Positions 1 to 7,492 of a stretch of 9,474 nucleotides of DNA are shown piece by piece. The notes under the pieces are model-generated. The model made no database searches. It was not told the DNA's origin and saw only the letters and a program-made list of their open reading frames with translations. The stretch lies in NCBI GenBank assembly GCA_910577605.1, contig CAJTON010000001.1, positions 63,424-72,897 of the forward strand, given 5' to 3'. Source of the stretch: an uncultured Butyrivibrio sp. (GTDB lineage Bacteria; Bacillota; Clostridia; Lachnospirales; Lachnospiraceae). A program made the translations under genes and the position numbers. Every line of letters begins with the position of its first letter. Positions within the stretch are counted from its first letter, which is position 1.

Positions 1-1
1 G

Positions 2-910
2 ATTATAAATCTGTCCTGCGGAGAAACCGGAGATGGTAAGTATAACGCTTATTCCAGGGAGATGGACAATATTGTAAACGGCACTAAGGTAACTATAGTA
101 GCGTCAGCAGGAAACGGGAAGGCAGACAGTCAGTATATAAATCAGCTGGGATTGAGCGCAAATGTCATCACTGTCGGAGCCGTTATTTCCGCCGGTAAAA
201 ATCCTGGAGCGACCGGAGCGTTCATGCTTACGGATTACAGTCTTTACCGTGAGGCTGTTAACGTTGTCAATAAACCCGACGTATGCGCTCCCGGTAAGGT
301 CAGCATATATTCCTTAGGAGAGGCTGTCGGTACAAGCTTTGCCGCTCCGCATGTGACGGGAGCCGTTGTTCAGATGATCGCGCGGGACAGTAATATGAAA
401 GAAAAACCTGAAAGCCTGAAAGCGGCGGTCATGGCAAGCGCCTCATATAATGCAGGAAGTTCCATGTCATATGTAATGGGAACAAGAGCTTCTGATCAGG
501 AGGGCGCCGGAGTGCTTGATGCCGGATTCTGCTACAGGACGGCAAAAAACAGCAGGTTAACATTTTATAAAGCTACGTCGTCATCGACAATTTTTAATTA
601 TAATATATACTGCGATTATACTACACTTCCTGTTCGGCTTGCCTGCGTATGGAATGCGCTTTCTGCGAACGGCACGACAAATATAACAGATTATGATGTA
701 TATGTGTATAAAGACGGGACTTTGATTGCGTCCTCCACCGGGTATTCAAACGCATCAAGCCTTCCGAGAACCAATTTTGAAATTATTGAGATTCCGCAGG
801 CTACGATAAGCAAATACGGCAGAGGTTATTATAATGTGCAGATAAAAAGAGTCGGCTCATTCAAAGGAGAAGGAGATGTCATGATAGGATTTGCATGGGA
901 ACAGCGTTAG
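2..910 (+). CDS. Subtilisin-like serine protease (peptidase S8), 3' part only
   Basis: This is the C-terminal 302 residues of a subtilase; the frame is open to the left edge, so the first in-frame ATG (position 62) is internal. Seen: the oxyanion-hole Asn in SAGNG (Asn codon 113-115) and the catalytic Ser block GTSFAAPHVTG (Ser codon 335-337). The stretch before position 62 (IINLSCG) fits the strand that precedes the Asn in S8 enzymes. The catalytic Asp and His must lie upstream. After the protease core, from about position 530, comes a Ser/Thr/Asn/Tyr-rich beta-type region (DYDVYVYKDGTLIASS) resembling the jelly-roll domain that follows many bacterial subtilases. The family is normally secreted and degrades proteins, but the signal peptide cannot be checked here. 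The gene ends 42 bp before a terminator, so it is not part of the glycosidase operon. Family call is firm; substrate unknown. Confidence 0.93.
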   Translation: MINLSCGETGDGKYNAYSREMDNIVNGTKVTIVASAGNGKADSQYINQLGLSANVITVGAVISAGKNPGATGAFMLTDYSLYREAVNVVNKPDVCAPGKVSIYSLGEAVGTSFAAPHVTGAVVQMIARDSNMKEKPESLKAAVMASASYNAGSSMSYVMGTRASDQEGAGVLDAGFCYRTAKNSRLTFYKATSSSTIFNYNIYCDYTTLPVRLACVWNALSANGTTNITDYDVYVYKDGTLIASSTGYSNASSLPRTNFEIIEIPQATISKYGRGYYNVQIKRVGSFKGEGDVMIGFAWEQR

Positions 911-951
911 CGGGAAGTTAGTTTTGACATAAAAAAGTCAACAGATTTAGA

Positions 952-984
952 ATAGGGCGGTTTGCAAAGAACCGCTCTATTTTT
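952..984 (+). terminator. Rho-independent terminator after the S8 protease gene
   Basis: An 11-bp stem pairs 952-962 with 970-980, with one G-U pair and a 7-nt loop, and runs directly into TTTTT. A second small GC-rich hairpin (984-989 with 993-998, 3-nt loop) follows at once and leads into TATTTT, perhaps acting as a back-up. This separates the protease gene from the downstream operon. Confidence 0.87.
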
Positions 985-1033
985 GCGGCTGCGCCGCATA
1001 TTTTAATTATAAAAATGAAAAGCCCGAAATCAA

Positions 1034-1062
1034 TTGACGATTCTTTTTCGCTTTGATAGAAT
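1034..1062 (+). promoter_or_regulatory. Sigma-A type promoter of the GH43-larB-larC-degV-GH operon
   Basis: The -35 box is TTGACG (1034-1039) and the -10 box is TAGAAT (1057-1062), separated by exactly 17 bp. Each box differs from consensus at one base. Transcription would start near 1069, giving a leader of about 26 nt before the ATG at 1095. An 8-bp palindrome TCAATTGA (1030-1037) overlaps the -35 box; it is too short to call an operator. No riboswitch-sized leader is present. The call rests on sequence match only. Confidence 0.68.
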
Positions 1063-1094
1063 TAAATAAAATACGGAATTACGGAGGAAAACTT

Positions 1095-2450
1095 ATGAAT
1101 CCTTATCTTCCCTTCTGGGAATATATTCCCGACGGAGAGCCGCGCGTTTTCGGGGACCGCGTATATGTATACGGTTCGCATGACCGGGCGGGCAGCAATA
1201 AATTCTGCGACTTTGTCCTCAAATGCTGGAGCGCGCCGCTTGACAATCTCAACGACTGGGTCTGCCACGGCGATATTTTCCATACTAAAGACGACAGGGA
1301 CCATAAGAGCGACACGGACTGGACGGGAGGGAACAACGAGCTTTTTGCGCCTGACGTCGTGGAGAAGGACGGAAAATATTATCTCTACGCGTATATTGTA
1401 AATTCGCCGGGCTGCGTGGCTGTGAGCGACAGACCGGAGGGACCTTTTAAGCTGCTTTCAAAGTACAGCTATACGATGTCGGACGAGATATGCTGCAACG
1501 GCTGGTTCATAGACCCGGGCGTGCTTGTGGACGACGACGGGCGCACATATATATACTGCGGTTTCGAGCGTTCTTTTATGGCTGAGGTAAACAGCGGTAA
1601 TATGTATGAAATAATCGGAGGCAGCGAGATAGAGCATATAATTCCGTGCAGGGAGCAGACAGAGGGCGGTTTTGACGAGAATGACAAGCTGTTTTTTGAG
1701 GCATGCTCGCCGCGTAAGATAAACGGCACATACTATCTTATCTACTCGCCGAAAAGAGGAAGCAGACTGGCGTACGCCACTTCGGATTCTCCGACCGGAC
1801 CTTTTGAGTACAGGGGATGGATAGTTGACAACGGCATCGATTATCCCGGAGGCAACAATCACGGTTCCGTGGCGGAGCTTAACGGGCAGTGGTACGTTTT
1901 TTACCATAGAATGACAAACGGCACTATCATGTCGAGAAGAGGCTGCGTCGAGCGGATAGAATTTGAGTCGGACGGGACTATAAAGCCCGTGGAGATGACC
2001 TCGCTGGGCTTTGAGGAATCTCTTTCTCCTTACCGCATAACTCCGGCGGAGGCGGCGTGCGTGATAAAGGGCGGCACTGCCATGGTTACGGAGAAAAACG
2101 TGTTTGAGCGTGTTGTCGCCGGAATAACGGACGGTACGGTGTTAGGTTATAAATATTTTGATTTCGGAGAGGATTTTTCGAGCGAAACAATGGAATTTGC
2201 GGCGTATGTAAACGGGACGGGCTGCGATTCAAGAATGAAGATCTTTATCGATTCGGAGGACGGCGAAGAGATCGGGGAGTGCGTTATCGGACGCGACGGC
2301 GGCGTTGTCAAAACAGTTGTTAAGAACGTGACCGGACGGCACGCGCTGTTTTTCAAGGTCGAAACGGATTATACAGGCTGGACCAGCGATATGTTTGCCG
2401 GACGGAATCTTTTTGAATTTAAATCCTTTGTATTTATGAAAAATAATTAG
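1095..2450 (+). CDS. Glycoside hydrolase family 43 (arabinofuranosidase/xylosidase type), intracellular
   Basis: A 451-residue protein with a GH43 five-bladed propeller followed by a beta-sandwich, CBM6-like tail (about residues 320-451). The expected acidic residues are visible: D13 (IPDGEP, likely base), D140 (FIDPGV, pKa modulator) and E202 (FFEACSP, likely acid). Other family blocks are FAPDVVEKDGKYYLYAY and NNHGSVAELNGQWYVFYHR. The start is ATG 1095 because GGAGG (1083-1087) sits 7 nt upstream; the in-frame TTG at 1053 falls beside the -10 box and upstream of the predicted transcript start. There is no signal peptide, so it probably cleaves arabinose- or xylose-containing oligosaccharides after uptake. 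Exact specificity cannot be read from sequence, and GH43 also includes galactan-active enzymes. It is the first gene of the operon; larB follows within 15 bp. Confidence 0.88.
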   Translation: MNPYLPFWEYIPDGEPRVFGDRVYVYGSHDRAGSNKFCDFVLKCWSAPLDNLNDWVCHGDIFHTKDDRDHKSDTDWTGGNNELFAPDVVEKDGKYYLYAYIVNSPGCVAVSDRPEGPFKLLSKYSYTMSDEICCNGWFIDPGVLVDDDGRTYIYCGFERSFMAEVNSGNMYEIIGGSEIEHIIPCREQTEGGFDENDKLFFEACSPRKINGTYYLIYSPKRGSRLAYATSDSPTGPFEYRGWIVDNGIDYPGGNNHGSVAELNGQWYVFYHRMTNGTIMSRRGCVERIEFESDGTIKPVEMTSLGFEESLSPYRITPAEAACVIKGGTAMVTEKNVFERVVAGITDGTVLGYKYFDFGEDFSSETMEFAAYVNGTGCDSRMKIFIDSEDGEEIGECVIGRDGGVVKTVVKNVTGRHALFFKVETDYTGWTSDMFAGRNLFEFKSFVFMKNN

Positions 2451-2465
2451 GCGGTGAGAGCGAAG

Positions 2466-3227
2466 TTGCAGACAAGAGATATTCTTGAGAGACTGAGGAA
2501 CGGACAGATAAGCATTGACGAGGCGGAAAGCCTGTTAAAGCGCGAGCCTTTTGAAGAAATGGGGTTTGCGAAGCTTGACACTCACCGCAAGGTGCGTTCG
2601 GGCTTTGCCGAGGTCATTTACTGTCAGGGCAAGACCGACAGCCACTTGCTTGAGATATTCGGCAGGATATACGAAGCGGAGGGCGAGGTCATGGGAACGC
2701 GCGCCTCAAAGGAGCAGTATGAGATGCTTCGCGCCGCGTATCCGCAGACAGAATACGACGGCTTGTCGCGCGTTGTCAGGATATCGGCTCCGAAAGAGCT
2801 TGAAGGCCGGATAGCGGTGTGTACCGCAGGGACCGCCGATATTCCCGTCGCGGAGGAGGCGGCTCAGACGGCGGAGTATTTCGGGAGCTTTGTTGATAGG
2901 ATCTATGATGTGGGCGTGTGCGGCATTCACAGGCTTCTCGCGCAGCTTGACAGGCTGCATGCCGCCAACTGTATCGTGGCGGCGGCAGGCATGGAGGGCG
3001 CTCTTGCGAGCGTCATAGGCGGGCTTGTAGACAAGCCGGTGATAGCGGTGCCGACCTCGGTGGGATACGGAGCAAGCTTCGGCGGCGTTTCAGCGCTTCT
3101 TACCATGATAAATTCCTGCGCGAACGGGATAGCGGTCGTGAATATAGACAACGGCTTCGGGGCGGGCTATATCGCCACGCAGATAAACAGAATGGGGGTC
3201 CGTAATGGGGAAAATACTGTATCTTGA
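2466..3227 (+). CDS. larB: Nickel-pincer cofactor biosynthesis protein LarB
   Basis: LarB carboxylates C5 of the nicotinate ring of NaAD and hydrolyses its phosphoanhydride, giving the dicarboxylated mononucleotide precursor of NPN. The family match is strong: an N-terminal helical part (ILERLRNGQISIDEAESLL), then an AIR-carboxylase-like domain with AAAGMEGALASVIGGLVDKP, VPTSVGYGASFGG and a C-terminal NIDNGFGAG. The Cys in INSCANG (C218 here) matches the position of the cysteine reported to form the covalent pyridine intermediate in Lactobacillus LarB. Start: TTG 2466 is preferred, because AGGCGGTGA (2449-2457) is an almost perfect Shine-Dalgarno 8 nt before it. The in-frame GTG at 2454 lies inside that site and would add four residues. 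The gene overlaps larC by 23 bp. Older annotations may call this family an AIR carboxylase, but purE would lack the N-terminal part. Confidence 0.94.
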   Translation: MQTRDILERLRNGQISIDEAESLLKREPFEEMGFAKLDTHRKVRSGFAEVIYCQGKTDSHLLEIFGRIYEAEGEVMGTRASKEQYEMLRAAYPQTEYDGLSRVVRISAPKELEGRIAVCTAGTADIPVAEEAAQTAEYFGSFVDRIYDVGVCGIHRLLAQLDRLHAANCIVAAAGMEGALASVIGGLVDKPVIAVPTSVGYGASFGGVSALLTMINSCANGIAVVNIDNGFGAGYIATQINRMGVRNGENTVS

Positions 3228-4533
3228 ATGCGAAAGCGGAATAAGCGGCGATATGAGCGTTGCGGCTCTGCTAGGTCTGGGTGCTGACGAGGAGGTCCTT
3301 ATGCGTGCTTTGGACGGCTTGGGGATCGAAGGTCTTAAGGCGGTCGTTTCAAAGGTCAGTAAAAGCGGACTTGAATGTACGGACTTCAACGTTATGACAG
3401 GGTCGGAGCATGACGGATACGACCATGATATGGAGTATCTTTACGGGCATACACATGATACTGATGGACACGGACACGGGCATGACGCGGAAAGCGAACA
3501 GGAGCACGGACATTCGCATGAGGCTCATGGGCGCGGACATACTCATCACCATGAGCACAGAAGCTTTAAGGAAATAAAGACGATAATAGAGAACGCCGGA
3601 CTTACCGTCGGCGCGGGTTCGCTTGCGTTAAGGATTTTTGGAATACTGGCAAGGGCGGAGTCAAAGGCTCACGGAGTGAGCGAGGACGAGGTGCATTTCC
3701 ACGAGGTCGGAGCGTCTGACTCGGTTGCCGACATAGTTGGCTTTGCGGTCTGCTACGACAACCTCGGCATTGAGAGGACGGTAATAACGGATATTGCGGA
3801 GGGCTGCGGGACAGTCAGGTGCCAGCACGGTATACTGCCTGTACCGGTTCCGGCGGTCGTAAATATAGCGCAGGAACATGGGCTTACGCTCAGAAAAACG
3901 GGAATATCCGGCGAGCTTGTGACTCCTACGGGAGCCGCGATCGCGGCGGCGGTAAGGACCGACCGTACGCTTCCCGAAAAGTATATAATCAGAAGAACGG
4001 GAATGGGAGCGGGTAAAAGAAGCTACGCTCTGCCGGGCTTTGTGCGCGCGATGCTCATAGAGGAGGTTGCCGATGCCCGGGAGGACAGCGTTTACAGGCT
4101 TGAGAGCGATATTGACGATTGCGGCGGAGAGGCGCTTGGTTTTACGCAGGAGCTTTTGTACAAGGCGGGCGCGAAGGAGGTCCACTGTACACCTGTTTTT
4201 ATGAAAAAGAACCGCCCCGCATATGAGCTTACGGTCATATGCGACGAAGCTGATATAAAGTCTTTGGAGGAAATTATTTTCAACAATACGACTACGATAG
4301 GGATAAGGCGAGTCAGAATGGAGCGCACGGTGCTTGAACGCCAAATCATAAATGTCAGGACTTCCGTCGGCGAGGCGCAGGTGAAGGTATGCGGTCTGTC
4401 AGGCAAAAGGTTTTTTTATCCCGAGTATGAGAGCGTGGCTCAGATATGCAGAAAAACAGGGCTTTCGTATATTGAGGCATACGAGTTGATACAAAAGGAA
4501 AGCGAGTCGGAATATAATTTGGCCGGGCGGTAA
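3205..4533 (+). CDS. larC: Nickel-insertion protein LarC (single-frame, His-rich)
   Basis: LarC is the CTP-dependent cyclometallase that inserts Ni into the bis-thiocarboxylated precursor to finish the nickel-pincer nucleotide. Seen: N-terminal ECESGISGDM, then a His-rich loop (residues 69-118, 16 His), then VHFHEVGASDSVADIVG, CGTVRCQHGILPVPVPAV and GISGELVTPTGAA. The C-terminal LarC2-like part includes ESDIDDCGGEALGF and EELIFNNTTTIG-like sequence. In Lactobacillus plantarum larC1 and larC2 are joined by a programmed frameshift; here the 442 codons are continuous. The start ATG lies within the 3' end of larB, with GGGGGT (3194-3199) 5 nt upstream, so translation is probably coupled. LarB and LarC are seen here but LarE is not, so the sulfur-transfer step must be encoded elsewhere. 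Confidence 0.95.
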   Translation: MGKILYLECESGISGDMSVAALLGLGADEEVLMRALDGLGIEGLKAVVSKVSKSGLECTDFNVMTGSEHDGYDHDMEYLYGHTHDTDGHGHGHDAESEQEHGHSHEAHGRGHTHHHEHRSFKEIKTIIENAGLTVGAGSLALRIFGILARAESKAHGVSEDEVHFHEVGASDSVADIVGFAVCYDNLGIERTVITDIAEGCGTVRCQHGILPVPVPAVVNIAQEHGLTLRKTGISGELVTPTGAAIAAAVRTDRTLPEKYIIRRTGMGAGKRSYALPGFVRAMLIEEVADAREDSVYRLESDIDDCGGEALGFTQELLYKAGAKEVHCTPVFMKKNRPAYELTVICDEADIKSLEEIIFNNTTTIGIRRVRMERTVLERQIINVRTSVGEAQVKVCGLSGKRFFYPEYESVAQICRKTGLSYIEAYELIQKESESEYNLAGR

Positions 4534-4561
4534 TAATCTAAGCAAAAACGGAGGTATATTC

Positions 4562-5422
4562 ATGGTTAAGATTATTGCAGACAGCACCTGCGATCTGTCG
4601 CGGGAAATTATCGACAAATATGACATAACGATTATTCCGCTCAGTATCATCATGGGCGACAAGAGCTATTACGACGGTACGGAGATCACTCCCGACGAAA
4701 TATACCGCTGGGCGGACGCGAACCGGACGACGCCCAAAACGGCGGCGGTAAGTGCTCAAATGGTTCTGGACATAATAAGCAGGTACAAGGACAGAGAGGT
4801 TATTTTTTTCGGAATATCCTCAAAAATGAGCTCGACCTGCGACGTAGTGCGCTGCGTGGCGGTGGAGGCGGGCTTTGACAACGTGAAGGTAGTCGATTCG
4901 CGCAATCTGTCGACCGGAATAGGCCTTCAGATAGTGAGGGCGTGCGAGATGGCGCGGGCGGGCTGTACGCAGGACGAGATAATCGAGGCGGTCAGCAAAG
5001 AGCGGGACAGCGTATGCGCGAGCTTTGTGGTCGATACTCTCACCTATCTTGCGCGGGGCGGGCGGTGCAGTCAGGTCACGGCGCTTATAGGCAATATGCT
5101 TGGGCTTAAGCCGGAGATAGTCGTAAAGGACGGCGAGATGCACGTCGGTAAAAAATACCGCGGAACTCCGTCGAAGGTCATACTTAAATATGTAAAGGAC
5201 ATGGAACAGAAGTTAGTTAATGCCGATCCGGGTCTGGTTTTCATAACGCATTCGGGCTGTAAGCCGGATATCGTGTCAAAAGTAAGGGAATACCTGACCG
5301 GACTGGGACATTTTACTAATATTGCCGAAACCCGCGCGGGAGGCGTAATTTCAAGCCACTGCGGACCGGGAACATTAGGCGTACTTTTTTATCAGGAGGA
5401 AAAAAATGAACAGACTTGTTAA
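4562..5422 (+). CDS. DegV family protein (fatty-acid binding, FakB-like)
   Basis: A full-length 286-residue DegV protein. Family members bind one fatty acid between two alpha/beta lobes; some (FakB) present it to the kinase FakA for phosphorylation. Visible blocks: IIADSTCDL (N-terminus), GDKSYYDG, SSKMSSTCD (about 86-94), VDSRNLSTG, VDTLTYLARGGR and a C-terminal SSHCGPGTLGV with H266. Two usual lipid-site motifs are altered: the common TSQPS block reads TAAVS, and the SGLSGT block reads SKMSST. It may therefore bind a different ligand or belong to a divergent DegV clade. The start is supported by GGAGGT (4550-4555) 6 nt upstream of ATG. It follows larC by 28 bp and overlaps the next gene by 17 bp. 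No fakA-like gene is in the window. Confidence 0.93.
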   Translation: MVKIIADSTCDLSREIIDKYDITIIPLSIIMGDKSYYDGTEITPDEIYRWADANRTTPKTAAVSAQMVLDIISRYKDREVIFFGISSKMSSTCDVVRCVAVEAGFDNVKVVDSRNLSTGIGLQIVRACEMARAGCTQDEIIEAVSKERDSVCASFVVDTLTYLARGGRCSQVTALIGNMLGLKPEIVVKDGEMHVGKKYRGTPSKVILKYVKDMEQKLVNADPGLVFITHSGCKPDIVSKVREYLTGLGHFTNIAETRAGGVISSHCGPGTLGVLFYQEEKNEQTC

Positions 5423-6845
5423 AACACAGCTTACCCCCGCGAAGTTTGCGGTGGATCTGGGCGACGGCAGCGAGAGGGGGTTTTATGTTAATCAGGACTA
5501 TATTCTGAGAAAGCTTGGAAGGCCCCACCGCGCGATCAATATTATGTACTGCTATTATCCGCTTGACAAGGAGTGGCCCGCCCGCGTCAGCGAAGCGTGC
5601 AAGGACAGCGATATTTCTTTTCAGTGGGATTATCCCTATGACGATTATTTTCCGTACAGGGGCGGCCTTGGAGGAAATACCGAGGGAGAGCCGTTCACCT
5701 GCATGAGGGATATAAGAAGGCACGGTCAGGACGTAGTGCTTACACTGACCTGCGATCCTAATGTCAGCGACGAGCATATAATAGCCATAGCGAAGGATCT
5801 GCGCAATTACGGACGCATGATGCTCCGTCTTAATCACGAGGCTACGGGAGACTGGTTCTCTTTTACCAAAAGAACGGATTATCAGGGTGTTGCGGACTTT
5901 TTCGTGAGGTTTGTGAACATTGTTAAGGAATACGCTCCCAATGTGCAGACGATCACTTGTATCGGCGGTTTAGAGCCTGACGGCGGGCAGATAGAGAAGG
6001 AAAAGGAATTTGCGCAGACCTTAAAGGCGGCAGACATATGGTCGATCGACCAGTATTTGTCGCTGAACTGGGGCTGGCCCTACGAGGTGGCGTTGAAGGA
6101 AAACAGCCAGCATCACCGCAAGGACCCCAGAGCTATATACGATCTGACAAAGCGCAGCTTCGACCGCTTTACATATCTTAACGGCGGTGTGAGAAAGCCC
6201 ATGCTGATTTCGGAGTTCAACGCGGACGGCGACGTTACGGGACCGTTCGAGCAGCTTAACGATGTAAAGAAGTTCTGCGATTTCATAAAAGAAGACCCTG
6301 ACAGATGGCTTTCGGGCTTTACCTTCTATCAGTTCCGTGACGACGGAAGGCTCGGACTTGAGATAACCGACCCCAACAACAGCGATGTAGGAATCGAGCA
6401 GCCGATCCTTAAGTATTACAAGGATATGATAAACGAGGATTTCTTCAAGCCGGGAATTGAGGATAAGGGCGAGTGCGTTCTCCCCGCAAAGCTCCGCTGG
6501 GGCGGCTCCGAGGATTCTGAGGGGCTTGGAATCGAGCTTTCCCTTGAGGCGGACCCCGTTTTTGCCGAGGCGTATTTTGAAGGCAGCCTTGCCGAAGCGA
6601 ATCTTATGATGGAGATCAACGGACAGTGGTTCTACAAAGCTCCGGGCGTTAAATATGTTGACTTTATGCCGGCTTTCTTTGACGGCGGAATAAAGGAGCC
6701 TAAGACCGTAATGCTTAATATCTTCGCGCCTCCCGCCACTGGCGAGAACGACCCGTCGCAGGGAGAGGACTGGCAGACCAATTATTATTACGAGATGAAG
6801 GAGCTTCCGAGGATCAGACTGGAATTTGAGCCGGTGGTTTGTTAA
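5406..6845 (+). CDS. Clan GH-A (beta/alpha)8 glycosidase, GH26-like
   Basis: A 479-residue protein with an N-terminal TIM-barrel-like region and a C-terminal beta-rich tail (about 350-479). The two expected carboxylates are visible: E145 in RLNHEATGDWF, like the acid/base site of GH26 (RPLHEMNG.WFWW type), and E270 in LISEFNADG, like the nucleophile strand of clan GH-A. The 125-residue spacing suits a retaining barrel enzyme. It lacks a signal peptide, so it probably acts inside the cell on oligosaccharides, perhaps mannose-containing ones; this is inference from the family. ATG 5406 has AGGAGG (5394-5399) 6 nt upstream, inside degV, and the genes overlap by 17 bp, so translation is probably coupled. 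Similarity to true GH26 mannanases is limited to the active-site regions, so it could belong to a neighbouring or unassigned GH-A family. Confidence 0.66.
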   Translation: MNRLVKTQLTPAKFAVDLGDGSERGFYVNQDYILRKLGRPHRAINIMYCYYPLDKEWPARVSEACKDSDISFQWDYPYDDYFPYRGGLGGNTEGEPFTCMRDIRRHGQDVVLTLTCDPNVSDEHIIAIAKDLRNYGRMMLRLNHEATGDWFSFTKRTDYQGVADFFVRFVNIVKEYAPNVQTITCIGGLEPDGGQIEKEKEFAQTLKAADIWSIDQYLSLNWGWPYEVALKENSQHHRKDPRAIYDLTKRSFDRFTYLNGGVRKPMLISEFNADGDVTGPFEQLNDVKKFCDFIKEDPDRWLSGFTFYQFRDDGRLGLEITDPNNSDVGIEQPILKYYKDMINEDFFKPGIEDKGECVLPAKLRWGGSEDSEGLGIELSLEADPVFAEAYFEGSLAEANLMMEINGQWFYKAPGVKYVDFMPAFFDGGIKEPKTVMLNIFAPPATGENDPSQGEDWQTNYYYEMKELPRIRLEFEPVVC

Positions 6846-6888
6846 ACGGACCGACTGGTGATATTGAATTTGCGGAGGACATATTTTT

Positions 6889-7398
6889 TTGAATCACTAT
6901 AAATCATGGACTGGCTTAAACAAACAATTATCGGATTTATTGTGTGACGAATGCAAAGGACGTATATCATATTTTTTGACCCGCTATCATAAGGTCCGTA
7001 ATTCCTATGGAAGGGCGGCTATTCGTTTAGATAACAGGGAAATAGCTTGCTTTTCGTGGATTGAGATGTATCGTCAGGACGACGATCTGAATGAGCTCTG
7101 GAAAGAAACAGGCGTATGGGATTATAATGATTCAGACCTAAAGAAAAAATGGGACGTAAACGCAACTTGGTGCGACATGGACTTGCTGTCGGCTGCGACA
7201 TCATTTTTGCAAATGCCAATTATGGATGCTTTATACAGCGACAACTATATTATACGAATCTTTGCTATACTGGACAGAAGAATCGGGAAAAGAACACTTT
7301 GTAAAATCAAGGAAGAAGGTGCTTATAAAAGCTATCCTTGCTGGGTGAAACAATTTTATGAACTGAGATTGGAAATGTGTCAGATACCGTTTTGCTGA
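6889..7398 (+). CDS. Small conserved hypothetical protein, SF0329-like
   Basis: A 169-residue soluble protein with no signal peptide or membrane helix. I do not recognise a function. The block KGRISYFLTRYHKVRNSYGRAAIRLD followed by an acidic/aromatic stretch (FSWIEMYRQ) recalls from memory the SF0329 family of hypothetical proteins; this has not been searched. It has many Trp, Tyr and Cys residues (Cys at 19, 22, 54, 95, 138, 151, 164, 169). The start is TTG 6889 because GGAGGA (6874-6879) lies 9 nt upstream and no nearby ATG is in frame. It begins 43 bp after the GH26-like gene with no terminator between, so it may be the last gene of the same transcript, but its base use is visibly AT-richer than the operon. 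This suggests later acquisition. An immunity-type role is conceivable but unsupported. Confidence 0.72.
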   Translation: MNHYKSWTGLNKQLSDLLCDECKGRISYFLTRYHKVRNSYGRAAIRLDNREIACFSWIEMYRQDDDLNELWKETGVWDYNDSDLKKKWDVNATWCDMDLLSAATSFLQMPIMDALYSDNYIIRIFAILDRRIGKRTLCKIKEEGAYKSYPCWVKQFYELRLEMCQIPFC

Positions 7399-7414
7399 AC
7401 TCAATAACTGTTAC

Positions 7415-7460
7415 ACAGCCGCCTGATTTTTTTGAGAATCGGGCGGCTGTATTTTTGTTT
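7415..7460 (+). terminator. Strong Rho-independent terminator ending the plus-strand operon
   Basis: A 13-bp GC-rich stem pairs 7415-7427 with 7438-7450, with one G-U pair and a 10-nt loop. ATTTTTGTTT follows. It lies 17 bp after the stop of the SF0329-like gene. The stem can also form on the other strand but has no U-tract there, so it is scored as one-directional. Confidence 0.92.
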
Positions 7461-7492
7461 AAGGGGGTGTTCGCAGGCATGGCTTTTATGTT

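Noticed and set aside
924..941. Small hairpin TTGAC/GTCAA after the protease stop
   Set aside because: It has only a 5-bp stem around an A-rich loop and no U-tract; the true terminator is just downstream.
1053..1094. TTG at 1053 as an upstream start of the GH43 gene
   Set aside because: It lies just upstream of the -10 box, before the predicted transcript start, and has no ribosome binding site; ATG 1095 has GGAGG 7 nt upstream.
3661..4344. 227-codon minus-strand open frame opposite larC
   Set aside because: It is fully antisense to a clear larC, with Arg-rich low-information sequence typical of shadow frames in GC-rich genes.
3205..4533. Programmed frameshift in larC, as between larC1 and larC2 of Lactobacillus
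   Set aside because: The reading frame is continuous over both parts, so no recoding is needed.
5316..5837. 173-codon minus-strand open frame across the degV/GH-A overlap
   Set aside because: It is antisense to two supported genes and shows no family motif.
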